Shown here: positions 14,301 to 26,605 of the stretch, piece by piece
Layout of the letters: every line of letters begins with the position of its first letter
Position numbering within the stretch: position 1 is the stretch's first letter
Assembly (NCBI GenBank): GCA_012295275.1
Contig: CM022672.1
Location: 23,559,976 to 23,623,975 of the forward strand
Direction: 5' to 3'
Source of the DNA: Chrysomallon squamiferum
Lineage: Eukaryota > Mollusca > Gastropoda > Neomphalida > Peltospiridae
DNA: 64,000 nt
Position numbers and translations under genes: made by a program
The notes under the pieces: generated by a model
Databases searched by the model: none
What the model saw: only the letters and a program-made list of their open reading frames with translations
What the model was told of the DNA's origin: nothing

Positions 14301-15390
14301 ATCTGGATTGCATACATTCCAGACAGTCATTAACCAAGTATTTTGGACAATTGGTCCTATTTCATCCCTCCCTTTAATTTTGCGTTTAAACACATTATTT
14401 TATCATATTTATGTTTAAATGTCTGCATATAGTAAAGAATGATCTTTACCAATTTTATGTTGATGTTTAAAAAAATTCTGGTGTAACATTCAGCAATAAA
14501 ACACAAAAATGGTCACATTTGAAGACATGCACATATTAATATTTAGTACAATGTTGAGATGATAAAACAAAATATCACACTTTGTCAATCTAATGTAATA
14601 ACTGCATGTTTCCATCTCTGCAGTACAACATATCAGAACACTATATTCTTAGTTAACAAGTACATGTATAACTCATTTATATATAAATTTAGCTCTTTCA
14701 AACCTTGTGTTAGTCTACATTTGTTTTCTCAATTAAAATGCAGCCCAATTCTTATTCAGATGCTGTGTAATAATGTCCATATGATCTTATGACAAAATGG
14801 AATCATAATCATACCAAAGATCTGATAGGGTTCACCTATCTGTTTTAATTTCATCAGTTACCAAGATAAGAGCTTGTCCAAATTAAAAACTAAAGGTAAA
14901 CACCATTTGTGTCTGATTACTGTCAATCAAAGAACACATTAACTGACAATGTAGGATTGATTCAGGTCTTTAATATTCAGTTAATATTTCCTAAGCAGAT
15001 ATTTATCGTGTAAAGATAAACAGTAATATTCACAGTCGGCCAACATTCAGTACACTCAGTAACACTGTTATTTCAGAAGTAACAATTTTTAACTTTGCTT
15101 AATTATTAATAGTAATAATACCGTTTAAAATTTTACAATATTTTAATAACTTAACTTCTTAAGTAATAAATTTAAATATATTCTGATTCTTGTAACAGTT
15201 TTCAGTAAAGGATATTCTATAAATTAATAAATGATCTAAGACTAGTATACCTGTCATTAACATTATTAAGGCTTCCAATGTTTTCATTATCTCTTTCGAA
15301 ACTTTGTTCCTCTAAGTAACAGTAAGTAACAATTTGTTGTGAATTTGTTTCAGCTGGCCAGTCAAAACACACATGACAATAATCAACCAT
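8982..15390 (-). CDS. PAAT: PAAT-like ATPase, homolog of human C10orf88
   Basis: Five exons on the minus strand: 15390-15251, 14001-13707, 13259-13071, 10075-9678, 9201-8982 (413 aa; human about 445). Human C10orf88 (PAAT) is reported as an ATP-hydrolysing protein associated with mitochondrial ABC transporters. Homology is clearest in the second and third exons: SEAKNIEIYDDIDGYLKS, SFELKDPKIGLEIKFLSLGE and ERSTFQIRHIHITLTK align with the central part of the human protein. The last exon codes for an amphipathic helix (VEERIVRRVERRMTEMEDRIN-like, residues roughly 350-395) that corresponds to the human C-terminal helix. Residues 210-345 are Ser/Glu/Lys-rich and variable, as in the family. The large third intron (13070-10076) contains a LINE remnant and a hairpin element. 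The gene is head to head with SMIM8. Confidence 0.85.
10388..10467. repeat. (AG)n microsatellite
   Basis: About 80 bp of AG dinucleotide lies in PAAT intron 3. Confidence 0.97.
11985..12640 (+). mobile_element. Decayed non-LTR retrotransposon (LINE) 3' fragment
   Basis: Three blocks in broken frames match the end of a Jockey/CR1-type reverse transcriptase ORF. They are SVPQGPALKKKMYAMSLGDM (the conserved G-V-P-Q-G-S block, 11985-12045), LNYCSDY..LPNTLLNKLQ followed by VQNSAA (about 12245-12330), and a C-terminal block ending in a W-S-S-L-P-S-K-I motif (12560-12600). Stops and frameshifts separate them. A tail ending in an ATAAATG run lies near 12775. The fragment lies inside PAAT intron 3, opposite to that gene. 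Confidence 0.7.
12782..12870. repeat. 89-bp near-perfect hairpin (40-bp arms, 9-nt loop)
   Basis: The left arm 12782-12821 starts CCTATAAAATTT and contains ACCAGCAAGAAAG. The right arm 12831-12870 is its reverse complement at 36 of 40 positions. The loop is 12822-12830. It follows directly after the LINE remnant. It could be a MITE/foldback element, a relic of the LINE 3' end, or a hairpin RNA gene; nothing in the sequence decides. Confidence 0.85.
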
Positions 15391-15800
15391 GCTTAAAGGT
15401 ACTTATACAATAATTCTAGTAACTTGCAAAATATTTTTTCATTTAATTAATAAAACTAAATTCATAATAATAATAATACTATTTAAAGCATTGTCAATCG
15501 TCTCTATTTCCTGAAATGGACAATTTAATAACTTTTCATATAAAAGAGCTCCAAGGCTTCGGGATGATTTATTATTCTCAAAACTAATTGAAATTCATTA
15601 ATAGCTGGTAATTGCCTTTTATAAGTAATTATCAGAAATTGCAGGCTTTTAAATATGAAATAATATATTTTATTTCAATTTCCTTTACATTATTATTTTC
15701 CTTCCTAATCGAAATTATTTATTTATTTTGTAATGATTACTCCCATGTTATGGCTGCGTCCTCTAATGCACGTTTTGGCTGTAAATAAACAAAGATTAGA
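15391..15800. promoter_or_regulatory. Bidirectional promoter spacer PAAT/SMIM8
   Basis: 410 bp separates divergent start codons. It includes a locally less AT-rich stretch (TTATGGCTGCGTCCTC, about 15748-15763) near the SMIM8 side. The function is inferred from layout. Confidence 0.5.
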
Positions 15801-17114
15801 ATGTCATCTAAAGGTGATCCATCGAAATTAAAAGAAACTATATCAAAGGCTAAAGGACTGTTTCAAATCCAAGAACCAGGATGGAATAAAATACGGACTA
15901 CATCTGTTTTTAGAGCTGTAAACTTTGAATTATATACTCGTCCTGTAAGATATTTGTTTTTATTACGATTAATCGGATGATCTCAGATCTGTTGATCAGA
16001 ATCGTATATTATATAACGGTATAATATATAACATATTTCAGTTTATATTAAGCATATTTATGTACCTAGTCCTAGAGCACACGCGTCCACTCCATACCCA
16101 GAAGCTCAGCTTAATATTTCAGAACATGTTTAAAGAATAGAAAATACATGGACATACGATTTCCTAGCAGAATTGTGTTGTGTTACTGATATTTTACCAA
16201 CTATTACTGTCAGTATTAATAGATAAATAATTAATAAAAAAGAAATAAACAAGTTCATCAAACAATGGTACAATGATCAATATTCAGCAAAATTGTAGAA
16301 TTGGTATAATGAATTTTATTGGCAGTTTGTTACTCCCCCGCCATATAATTTAATAATCATAAATGTATCAAAATATTTATGAAAAGCAAAATTTCTTGAC
16401 AAAAACTGACAGACTGTCACCACTGGTAATTAGTTTTATATAGCAAAGGTGTAACAAAAATAAGTGTTATTTTGATTTTTATGATGACAAAGGTTTTGGT
16501 GCCTTTTATCGTTAGTTACTAGAAACTGCATACTACAAAGTTTAAAAGGTTCATTTCTTATTTCACCGTTCTTTATGTTTTTATTTTCCATCCCAACCAA
16601 ATTTATTTATATGTTTTGTAATAATTAAAATGGAATAAAATATGAGCCGTGTCTGTTTTAATTATAAATAATTATTACCTCTCCTGCTCCTTGTGATATG
16701 TATTGCAGGACTAAAAATACTTCAAATATTGCATAACTATCACAGGGCATCTCTTAGTTATTTTGATTTTTCTTATGCCCAAATTTATTTTGTAACTAAA
16801 ATATTGATTTCAGAACTAAATTAAAATATTATAATAATAATAATTATATATATATATATATAAAAAAAAAAAAAAAAAAAAAGTTATTTCACATACATGC
16901 GTATACCAATTTTACATAAAGTAATTATAAAATAATGTTTATGTATTTTATATTTCAGAATAAAGTTGCTATGAGTTTTGGTAGTATGGCTTTCCTAGGA
17001 TGTGTTGGATATTTGTTGTACATTAATTATCGAGACAAAAAAGATCACACTTACGCTGCTATCAATGCTGATGGGACACTAGTAACTCGGCCAAAGCCTT
17101 CGAAATGGGACTAA
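15801..17114 (+). CDS. SMIM8: Small integral membrane protein 8
   Basis: Two exons, 15801-15944 and 16959-17114, joined in phase 0, code for 99 aa (human SMIM8 97 aa). SMIM8 is a single-pass membrane protein of unknown biochemical function. The match to the family is end to end: TSVFRAVNFELYTRP before the splice, NKVAMSFGSMAFLGCVGYLL as the membrane segment (residues about 51-70), and the invariant C-terminal SKWD at the stop. The start ATG follows in-frame non-coding sequence and gives MSSKGDPSKLKE, close to the family N terminus. AATAAA at 17189 is a likely poly(A) signal. It is head to head with PAAT. Confidence 0.93.
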
Positions 17115-18451
17115 CTACTTGCTTATGGTGCTTACAGTTGTGGATGGCAATGTTAAGTGAACTTTACAAAAAATGTATATATATATTTAATAAACAGTTT
17201 CAAGTTTTTTAGAAGTGGATTATAAACATGTTCACTGTAAGCCAAAGAATTTGAATCTGATATTCAAATTTTCGCAGACACAAAATGACATTCAGTAACT
17301 GAAGTGTTGGACTGTAAATTGTGTAGCTGTATTAAGTTTAAAACCAAAAATTTTTTATTAATTAGTTATTGTATTATAGGAGGTAATAGTTATCTGTGAT
17401 AAATTTTGAATTTATGACCTGTTTCTAGGAGAAGAAAATGAATTAGATTAATAAAATATTTAATCATGATGCATATTTTGTACAGTTTTCAAGTTGAGGC
17501 ATTTCATAATAACATTTTCATAATTATTCTTTATTAAGTGCAGACTAGTGAAAATGCTGTCTATTTCTCTTTCTGCTATCTTTGTTTAAAATAATATTTG
17601 AATTAGGAAAGTCACACACACATTAAAATAAAATTTCTGAACAGAACAGAATATTTTTACACTGACAGGAGATTTTCAAGGTTGTTTCTTCTATTTTCAT
17701 ATTTATGTTTTTATTATTATTACTATTATGTATATTTATTTATTCATTCATTCATTTTAAAATTTTAAAATTTATTTGATTAGTTATTTTCACAAAAGAA
17801 TACATAATTTAGAATGTAAATCATTTTGTTTTATTTTAGGATAGACTATCCAAAATATAACTACTAATCTATCAATCAAAACTTGGGTGAGGCTAAATTT
17901 TGATCATGAAAAATACAATATCAAACAGTGGGACATAAAAGAAGATATAATCATATAATGATATAGTTATTAGGAATCTTATTTAGACTAAAAAAAAGAA
18001 TGTGTAATATAAAAATGTAAATAAATCAAAAAGGAAAAACTGTTTCCATCATTATTTGAAAAAAAGAAAAAAAAAAGAAAAAACTGTTTCCATCATTATT
18101 TGAAAAAAAACGAAATGAGGGAAAAAGAAATGTCCAAATAGGAAATCATTTTCCAGGGTTGTAGCAAATAAAAGTAACTGAAACTGTTGGAGGAAAAAAA
18201 AAAAACACCAGAAAACAGAGATAAATAATTTAAGTGAATGAAAAGATAAGTGGTAGTTTGAGAAATACTTTATTGTGTTTTCTATTACTGGGACAGGGTG
18301 AAACCAGTATTTAAATGAAAACAATGTAACTACTGTAATACACCTGACAACGAGAAATAAGTTTATTTAAATAAAACAACGATGGCGGGAATCCAATTAT
18401 TAAAAATGTGAATTGGGTGCCCTTCTCTGTCACTAAGTTCTCCGTCTATAT
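17115..18451. other. Intergenic, AT-rich
   Basis: This holds the SMIM8 3' UTR (poly(A) signal 17189) and the presumed 3' UTR of the minus-strand gene at 18452. A segment of about 30 bp beginning AAAAACTGTTTCCATCATT occurs twice, near 18036 and 18080, as a short direct duplication. No gene is seen. Confidence 0.6.
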
Positions 18452-19911
18452 TCAAGACGAATCCTTTGCTTTCAGACAGTCATCTAAAGGAAGAATTTTG
18501 TATCCAAACTGCTGAAATAAATACAGAACCAGCAAATCAGCATTTTCTTCGCCAATGTCAACACTAATTATCTGCGAATCGGGGATCACTGGCATTTTGG
18601 AAACATTTCGAAAATCGGCCCATCGAAGATGCGTGATATCGACTGTTTTTACTATTATATTGTAATGTCTCTCTGCTATCAGTTTTTCATAATATGTTTT
18701 ATACACGTCATTTCTTACTAAGACGTTTTGAAGCAAACCATCAGATTGTTTGAATCGGTTTTCAATGGCCACCAAAATATTCCTCAACTTAAAATAGCGT
18801 TCATCATCAGTCATGTTCATTCCTGGAGGGTAAGGTTTACTTACATAGGCTCCAACATCAAGAATAGTGAATAAAGAGCTAAGTCTTCCAGGATATGATA
18901 TTACAAAATCGTACGGAAGGCACAAAGTCATGGGTAGTTTATCTGGAAATGTTTTTCGAAGTTCTGCCAGGAGACTGAGTGTTTTTTGGAAAGTAAGAGA
19001 CATCCGCGACGAATAGAGAATAACAGAATGATAATTTTGGTAGCGTCTCTGCATTTTCTAATTACATTACTTTGAACAGGTGGCAATTTTGGTGGATTTT
19101 GTTTGAAAAAATCGGAGTAATTTCCTCTGTCATCCCAAAAAAGCACATCCTGTGGTCTTGCACTGAATTTCTTTTTCTCGAAATTCACAATTTCTGTGTC
19201 CATAGTGGTGGTATAAAACTGATCAATCCATTCTAGAACTTCAGTCTCCATTATCCTTTCAGTGATTGTCTTTTCTGTGTTACCGTCGACGTCTAGCTTA
19301 AGAATTATATGTTCGTCGGGATGTGTTGTAGTTTTAATCCATAAAGCTAAATCAAAAGTGGGAATTGTAACGTTTTTCTTACGATTACTAGCAAAAGTTT
19401 TCATTTCTGCCGTCATGGTTCCATTTGAAGAAGCACACGCCAGAGGGGCAAAAAGAAAATGATTGGAAAACTGTGCATAAAGAGGAGCATAAGAAACGTC
19501 AGTGATGAACGAATAAATAACGTACTGATGCGAATTAGGATATGTATCTTGAAAGAGTTTCACAGATCTGGGTAGTGTCCCGCCGCAGTTTATGAAAATT
19601 AATCTTGGAATGTAATCTCTGAACTGAATGCTCATGTCTTTCTTTAAACTAAGGCCTGGTCTTCCATCAGATGAATCTACATGACGTCTGGCTTGTCTGT
19701 AATTCAATGGTCTGTCTACAGCTCTATGATGAGAGAAGAGAGTATTTTTTCTTGACATGAAAGTCAAGTGAATAAAGTGTCCACAAATTATTCCCAAAAT
19801 AAAAAGAATGCCCAGGCACAGGAGACGTTTCCACTGACCAAGACCTTTAATTGGGCTCATACTGTTAAAAGACATTTGACGCGGCAATGATACTTGTCTT
19901 TTGCTTTCCAT
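18452..19911 (-). CDS. Type II membrane protein, FkbM-methyltransferase-like, with one frameshift
   Basis: A single exon codes for about 486 aa in two overlapping frames. The N-terminal frame (19911 to about 19055) has a cytoplasmic basic tail, one membrane anchor around residues 30-50 (LLCLGILFILGIICGHF) and a lumenal domain. That domain has IFINCGGTLPRS (residues about 104-115) and ILKLDVDGNTEK (about 200-211), which resemble the SAM-binding and D-V-E-G motifs of FkbM-family methyltransferases. The C-terminal frame continues from 19054 to the stop at 18452 (TFQKTLSLLAELRK, PLDDCLKAKDSS end). The frames meet at a run of four A on the coding strand (19054-19057), consistent with loss of one base. 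The family call is by motif only and the C-terminal 200 aa are not recognised. ER/Golgi location is inferred from topology. Confidence 0.6.
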
Positions 19912-20168
19912 TTTTTATTTTTTTTTTTTCCTTTGATATTCAAGGATTGTGTTAATATAACATATGTTTTCAATAAAACTTCTGATAAAAGTCGGCATGA
20001 AAACGAGCTCTTATCTAACGATAAATGCAAGCGAGGTCAGAAATATTGCCAAGTACTGTTATAATTATATTATCAAACGTGTGTCAGACTGAGCGTGTGT
20101 TATATATACACTTGTTATCTAGACTGCATGTTTCTCTGTATTCTGTTTTATATTTGCTAATTTTATAT

Positions 20169-21142
20169 TTATATTTTATGTTCGAAAATGTACTGAACAT
20201 TAAAATACAAATACAGACATAACAAATCTCTCTTTCTAACACATGCACACTGACAGTTTGTGCGGGACACACGACAACGTTCTAAAGAGACAAAAAAGTA
20301 ATATTGCCCACGAGTTTGATTTTTCAGTGTTAATATTAAATTATCATCACTAAGACATCAAACAGACTTCTGAAACTGCTGGTGTTTCAAGCGGCTTTTG
20401 CACTTACGTACTTGTTTGTTGACGCAGCATTTCTTTTTATGTATTTCAGATTAAAACAAATTATCAAGATTATATATATTAAATAATAATACTTTACAAA
20501 ACAGTCAAATAAATAATGTAAGAAAGAACACACACACACAGATATATATGTATGTTACCTGCCTGGTCGCATTTATTATAAAATTAATGAAACTTAAGCT
20601 ACAATGATACTCTGCAGGAGGGGTCCCAGAAGCGACTTCAATCGACACTGCTTCAGAATTTTGAATATATGAAAATTTCACAAAGGAAATCGGTTCTTCA
20701 AACCACAACTTTCAGGTTTCAAGACTTAAGACACACACAAACATATATACATAATTAAAATTCTTATGGTTATGAGAAAAAAAACCCCACATATTATTTT
20801 TAGGAAAAACAACCTATTGCTTTTACGTACTTGATGAATAACGTTCAGTAATACTTGAAATGTAAACGTACGGACGAAGCTAAATCATTTTTATTTTATT
20901 TTTATTTATTAAATTTATTATTATTATTATTATTATTTTTTTTTTTTTTTTCAGTATAAAAATATAATAGTTTTTAGTATTAAAATGTTGTCTCTTCCGT
21001 ATTAAAAATTACATTTGAAAGGGAAAATGATGATTTATTATTAATCATTTTTTGAAGAAAGAACCTGTCAGTAACTGTGGATGAGAATTAAAAAAATGCT
21101 GTAGTTAATAAATACACAAAATAGTTTCATCTGTTATTAATA

Positions 21143-21198
<56 letters not shown>

Positions 21199-22226
21199 TT
21201 TATTTTTATTATCATCATCATTATTATAATAGAAAATCCTTCACATGCATTTGATTACATACATATATTTTCAGAAAGAATCCAAATAATTATGTATATA
21301 GAAGAATTCGAACAAATGCCGGAATCCCAAAAGGCGTTGCAATATTGATACAGGAACGTGTCATAAAAATAATAAAAAAATCATTACACTGATGCATATC
21401 TGTTGACGTATGTCATTTATAATTGAAGTTTCCAGAATGATCCGCCTACTTACAGAAAACGTTTATATATTTTCCATAGATAATGAAAAAAGACATCTCT
21501 TCTGCTTGTGGTTCTTTCAATTTAATAAACATATGTTCGCTCGAGAGTGACGCGCTGTTCAGCCAATTAGATTACAGTAAAGCATCTGGTGACACATAGG
21601 ACCACCATTATTAAAACTGAAATCCTAAATTTCTTTCAGGTGGAGATTTTATCAAAGTGACAACAGAAAATCAGAAACGTAAAACGATTTCTGGCAATCA
21701 CGTGCACACACATGCATGTCACGTTTATATTCTTGTTTCATTTTTGTCTTTCTCTTTTAGAAGCATGCACAGGTAAGATTTCGAATGAATGAATGAGTAA
21801 ACCTAACGGGACACTTGATAACGGGTGCTATGAGTCATGAACAGGTAAATATATATGTATAAATAAATCACGTGATTTAATTCAGGCCAAAATAATATGT
21901 TGTTACTGTATGAAATAATGTATGTTGTAGTTACCAACCCGACCATTAATGTGTTGCCAGCGATGAACCCTAAAGCATTCGTGCTCTTATTAACCATTTT
22001 AACTGAGAATGCATGATAATTCTGTCTCATCCAAATCTGGTAAAGAATTCTGCTTGTATATTTGCAAGTGTGTTCGTTTCAATTTGTGGATGTGCGTGTG
22101 TGCGTGTGTGTGTGTTTAAAATGTAATTACCTCAGATGGTTTACATTAATTTCAGGACAGAAGTGGGTAAGTAATATTGATTTTAAATGTTAATATTTTT
22201 TACAGTTGAATCTCTAGAAAGTATAC

Positions 22227-22282
<56 letters not shown>

Positions 22283-22538
22283 CATCATCAACATCATCTT
22301 CATCATCATCCTTATCATTATTATTAGTCAAAAATATGGCAGCAGTAAGTAACACGAAAATAGTAAAAGAAAATCCAATAGGCTAAAAATATTATATACT
22401 AACCAGGATATAGGAGAAACAAATGGCTGCAGGTATTACCGAATTTTTGCCCCTCGGATGCATTTTGATAGATGATTCGCCTGGTTCACGATTTCGAGGA
22501 CGTTTCTTCAGGATAAACGTGTAGTGAACTAGTGGCAT
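20169..22538 (-). CDS. Unrecognised four-exon gene (tentative)
   Basis: Exons 22538-22440 (33 codons, starts MPLVHYTFILKKRP), 22036-21935 (34 codons), 20708-20559 (50 codons) and 20282-20169 (37 codons plus stop) are all multiples of three, all phase 0, and each is followed by a GTAA donor. An in-frame TAG two codons before the ATG supports the start. The acceptor of exon 2 (TTCTTTACCAG) and of exon 4 (TTTTGTCTCTTTAG) are good; that of exon 3 (CTGAAAG) is weak. The product would be 154 aa with a basic N-terminal third and a cysteine cluster near the C terminus (KRCRVSRTNCQCACVRKR). There is no signal peptide and no family recognised. Exon 4 is the least certain. It could instead be chance open reading in AT-rich DNA. 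Confidence 0.35.
21144..21198. repeat. (TTA)n microsatellite
   Basis: About 55 bp of ATT repeat lies in an intron of the tentative gene. A similar tract lies at 22231-22281. Confidence 0.95.
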
Positions 22539-24614
22539 GAAACACTATCCATGTACCTCGAGAAAAGTGGTCTGGTTATTTTCTGTCATCTTTCCTTTCT
22601 GGTATCTTTTAATTTTTTCTACTAACTCCTTGGCCAAATTTATTCTCTTTAAATGGCAACAACTATTTGATCAAAATAACAGGCAGCGTGATATAAATAA
22701 AATTTCGACTGCAATGATATATATTTTTTTATCTTGGCTTGATCAACCTTCATGTCCTACCGTCTGACTGATCTTTGAACCAAAGCGTTAAGGTTTCAAA
22801 TTGAAAATTAAAGCGTGTTGCCATTTATTTAACAATTAAAGCGTGTTGCCATTTATTTAACAATACCTTAAACATAAAAACATAAAGAACCGGGTCATTT
22901 CCATAATATTTTCGACCATATTTACAGACCTCTTAAACGGTCGCGCAAGTCGATTGACATCGTTTTGTCAGATATCTGGAGATGTCTAACAGTTGTGTTC
23001 CTGACAGAAATGTTTTTAAAAATAAAATATAATAATTTTGTAAACGAAAATAAATTATTATAAAAATCAAACACTTTCCAAACACTATTACTCAGTTAAA
23101 AACTAACAATAATGACAAACGAGGATACATTAACGTCTGAAACATATGTTTTTTTTTATTAGATTACTGATACTGAGAGACAATTTATTAATACCGTAGC
23201 TTTCATAAATTACACAGAGCCAAAACAACAACAACAAAAAAGAAAGCAAAAAACCCACCAAAAAAACCCAGACAAAAATAAAACAAAACAAAAAACAACA
23301 ACAATAAGAATAAATTATTTTAGAATAATGAATGACAGTAAATTATTATTATTTTGTTTTCATGGGTTTTTTCGTCATATGAATAAATTTTACATGATGC
23401 TAAATTGATCATTGCGAAGTAAATAAGGAGATAAGGAAAGTTCGGCTGTGAATACAGACCTAGACTTACGACTTTTTAACTTTACGACAGAACGACTGAC
23501 AATGGGGCCATGGCTAATGCTTTGTTCATAATTCTCTGCTAACAAGATGCAAATTGCTTTTTCATTACTGGGATTTACGAGTAACGAGTGAAAAACAACA
23601 ACAGTTCAGATTAAGCTGAAAATATTTGTAAAGGAAATTACTCCACCTGATACCGAAGACTGCAACATCTTGGTCCACTTCTCATCACCAGTGATCATTA
23701 AATATTTTCTGTTTTCTTCTTCTTCTTTTGTTTTGTTTTGTTTTTGTTTGTTTGTTTGGTGGATAAGGACATGATGTTGTAGTTGTAGCAATTCTCCATA
23801 CTGCTTGTTGTAATTTGAGCATCTGCGCCAACCTTGATAATATCCTGTTAGCGATTAACTTAAGAAATTTGGAAATAACCCTTAGACATTAATACTGCCA
23901 AGTTCAAAGTATAAAATTAATCCAGATTTGAAACAGTTATGTGTAAATGAATCGTACATAGAAAAGATTCAGACCGAGCTAAGCATTTTTTTCATTTATT
24001 TTCAAATAGCTTAGAAAAACCAAAGTCGTTATGCGTGTTAATGTCTATATAAACTTGCTCAGTAATAACGTAAAAAACAATTATATATTTCTTTTACACC
24101 CGAGCATATAAGATAAATAAAATACATATAAATATCTTTCAATATAGCCTTCTCATAAGAACAGAAACAAATATTCAATATGTAGTAAGAGAGCGCAGTT
24201 TCCGATTTCATATAATTAAAGGGGCGTTTGCTGGTGAGTTAAATCACGTAATATACATATCAGCGTATGTCTTCTGTCAAGCATTATCTGCTTTGCACAT
24301 AAAACTACAAATCAGCTCCACTTTAGTTGACACTATAAAATTTAGAAAACAATAAACTAAAATAATATATACTTTGTAAAGTGAACTTTCGTTAGATTCA
24401 TATACCCTAATAATAATTTGATTATCATGAAGATCAGTATCAGAACACATTATGAATTCGCATTAAAATATAATAAAATTCAGTAGTGAAGATACCAACC
24501 AACACATTGTTCAGTTTTGATATATTTTTATTATTATTATTTTTTTTTTTTATGAAATATTTCAGTTAAAAAAATAAATAAGAGTGTTATTTTCTGTTTA
24601 TTAATTCTTTTAAG
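22539..24614. other. Upstream region of Hint copy 1
   Basis: Mostly unannotatable AT-rich DNA. A 28-bp unit containing AAAGCGTGTTGCCATTTA is tandemly doubled at 22807-22862. Near 23465-23590, ACTTACGAC and GATTTACGAG fragments recall pogo-type transposon ends. The signal-peptide exon of the Hint gene should lie here, but none could be identified. Confidence 0.5.
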
Positions 24615-25829
24615 TGCTCATGCCAAAATCGTGAAGTCTACTGCAAATGTGGATGTCGAAGCGATTCCGCACAGGAAGTGATGTGTTGTCATTCGTGTCC
24701 TTGTTTCCCTGGCGATGTATCTGTTCGCCTTGACACAGGAAAAAATGTACAAATGAAAAATCTTGTCACAGGGCAAAAAATACTATCTGGTAAGTTAGCT
24801 GTGTACTATGTACAGTTTGAGTTTGTGAAATAGAATTATTATATATACCTTTTTTATACGTGTATGTATGTATACATGTATGTATTAAGTATATATGTAT
24901 GTATGTATGTATGTATGTGTCTGTTTATATGTATGTATTTTGTTCATCTTTTTCGTTTTTTTTTTGTTGCTATCAGTTATATTTGTCAGGCTGATCGTAT
25001 TTAAAAGTTTGTTTTTTCTTTCTTTCTTCTATTATAAACAACGAACAACTAGACAAATATTAATATTAATGGTTAAAAGCATAGATACCGTTTATAAACA
25101 ATGAACAACTCGATAAATAGTTTTTATAATGGTGAAAAGCACGCGTTTTTAGCTTTCGTAGAAAACTATTACTGATTATGAGCTCCAATAATTTCTGTGC
25201 TGCTGTACACAGACTGTAGTCACGTACTTGAAACGTTGATTAAGACAGATACAACTTCTGAAAGAGAATTGGTCCTCATGAACCCAGCCCAGGAGACAAT
25301 GATGGTTATCAAATCCTCTAAATGTGACACGATTTTTTTTATTTATTTATTTTTTTTTTTTTTTTTTTTGCCATATTAGACATAACAAAACATTTAGAAT
25401 TAAAATGTAGTCTATTTCTTTTATCAGTGCAAAATGGAAAGAGAACATTTTCTGAAGTCAAAACATTTCTGCATCGGGAACCAGCATCGAACACGACATT
25501 TGTAACGCTGATTACAGAGCAAGGCCATCGTATCACTCTCTCCGAATTACACATTGTATTTGCTTCAGCAAACAAGTCAGCCAACGTGGAACCCAGGTAC
25601 TTTGTTTTTATATTTATCCCCTATCACAAACTTATTTACAATTCATAAAGAAAAAATATTTGTGTACAGATATAATCAAGCTATATTAATAGCATATCTT
25701 ACTTTCCATTCGCATAATCTAATTCCTATGGTGACAAAAACAAGATTTACTTCAAGGGTCGGCAACCTTTTTGAGAAACGGGTTCAGACTGCTATGCAGT
25801 GTTTTGGGGGAGGGCCAAGATATCAAATG

Positions 25830-25879
<50 letters not shown>

Positions 25880-26546
25880 CGGTATCTCTCTCTTTCTCAG
25901 TTCTATCTTTAATATTGAGCATTAAAAAGGGATGCTAGGTAGGCTGCCTTGTTCTGGAGGTTTAAAGAAAAAAAAAACGAAATTAATGTAACAACTGGTA
26001 CCCAAGTTTTCTGCTGGTGGGCCGGACTAAAATCCCTCGCGGGCCAAGAAAAAAAATACTACCGTACCTATGAAAATAACATATGTCTGCCAAAATTTAT
26101 TAGAAGTTGCTTAATTTATAATATTTTATCCTTCAGGTTTGCTCGATCTGTAAAACCTGGTGATTATTTACATAGCATGGAAGATGATCTCCGTCCAGAA
26201 CGAGTTGTTCAGATATTTGTCTCTGTGAAACAAGGTAATCTGAATTAGGCTTATTTTTATTAGGAGTAGTAGTGTAAACCGTGGTGCAGGTGCTAGTTTT
26301 ACCATAGTTGAAGAACAGCTGACGCGACAGAAATTCAGACTAATCAATATCAGTTTAATTCAGCATTTGGACATGCATTCCACAAACATTACCAAATATT
26401 GACATTCAGCAAAGCTGTGCAAATAAAATTAAAAACAAATAATAATAATAATAATAATATTTAGTAAAATCAAACACCTTTCTTCTTTCCTTAATAGATA
26501 TACGTTTCTTTTCTGACATAGTTGTATATATACATGTATATATCCT

Positions 26547-26605
<59 letters not shown>

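Noticed and set aside
22537-22767. Plus-strand ORF with a hydrophobic N terminus, as the missing signal-peptide exon of Hint copy 1
   Set aside because: No GT donor in the right place, no similarity to the copy 2 exon, and it overlaps the start of the tentative minus-strand gene.
23455-23600. Tigger-type ends (CTTACGAC, GATTTACGAG)
   Set aside because: Fragments too short and not arranged as inverted ends; noted only in the region description.
23606-23791. ITGDEKW on the minus strand as a mariner transposase motif
   Set aside because: Only six residues match and no neighbouring mariner blocks or terminal repeats are present.
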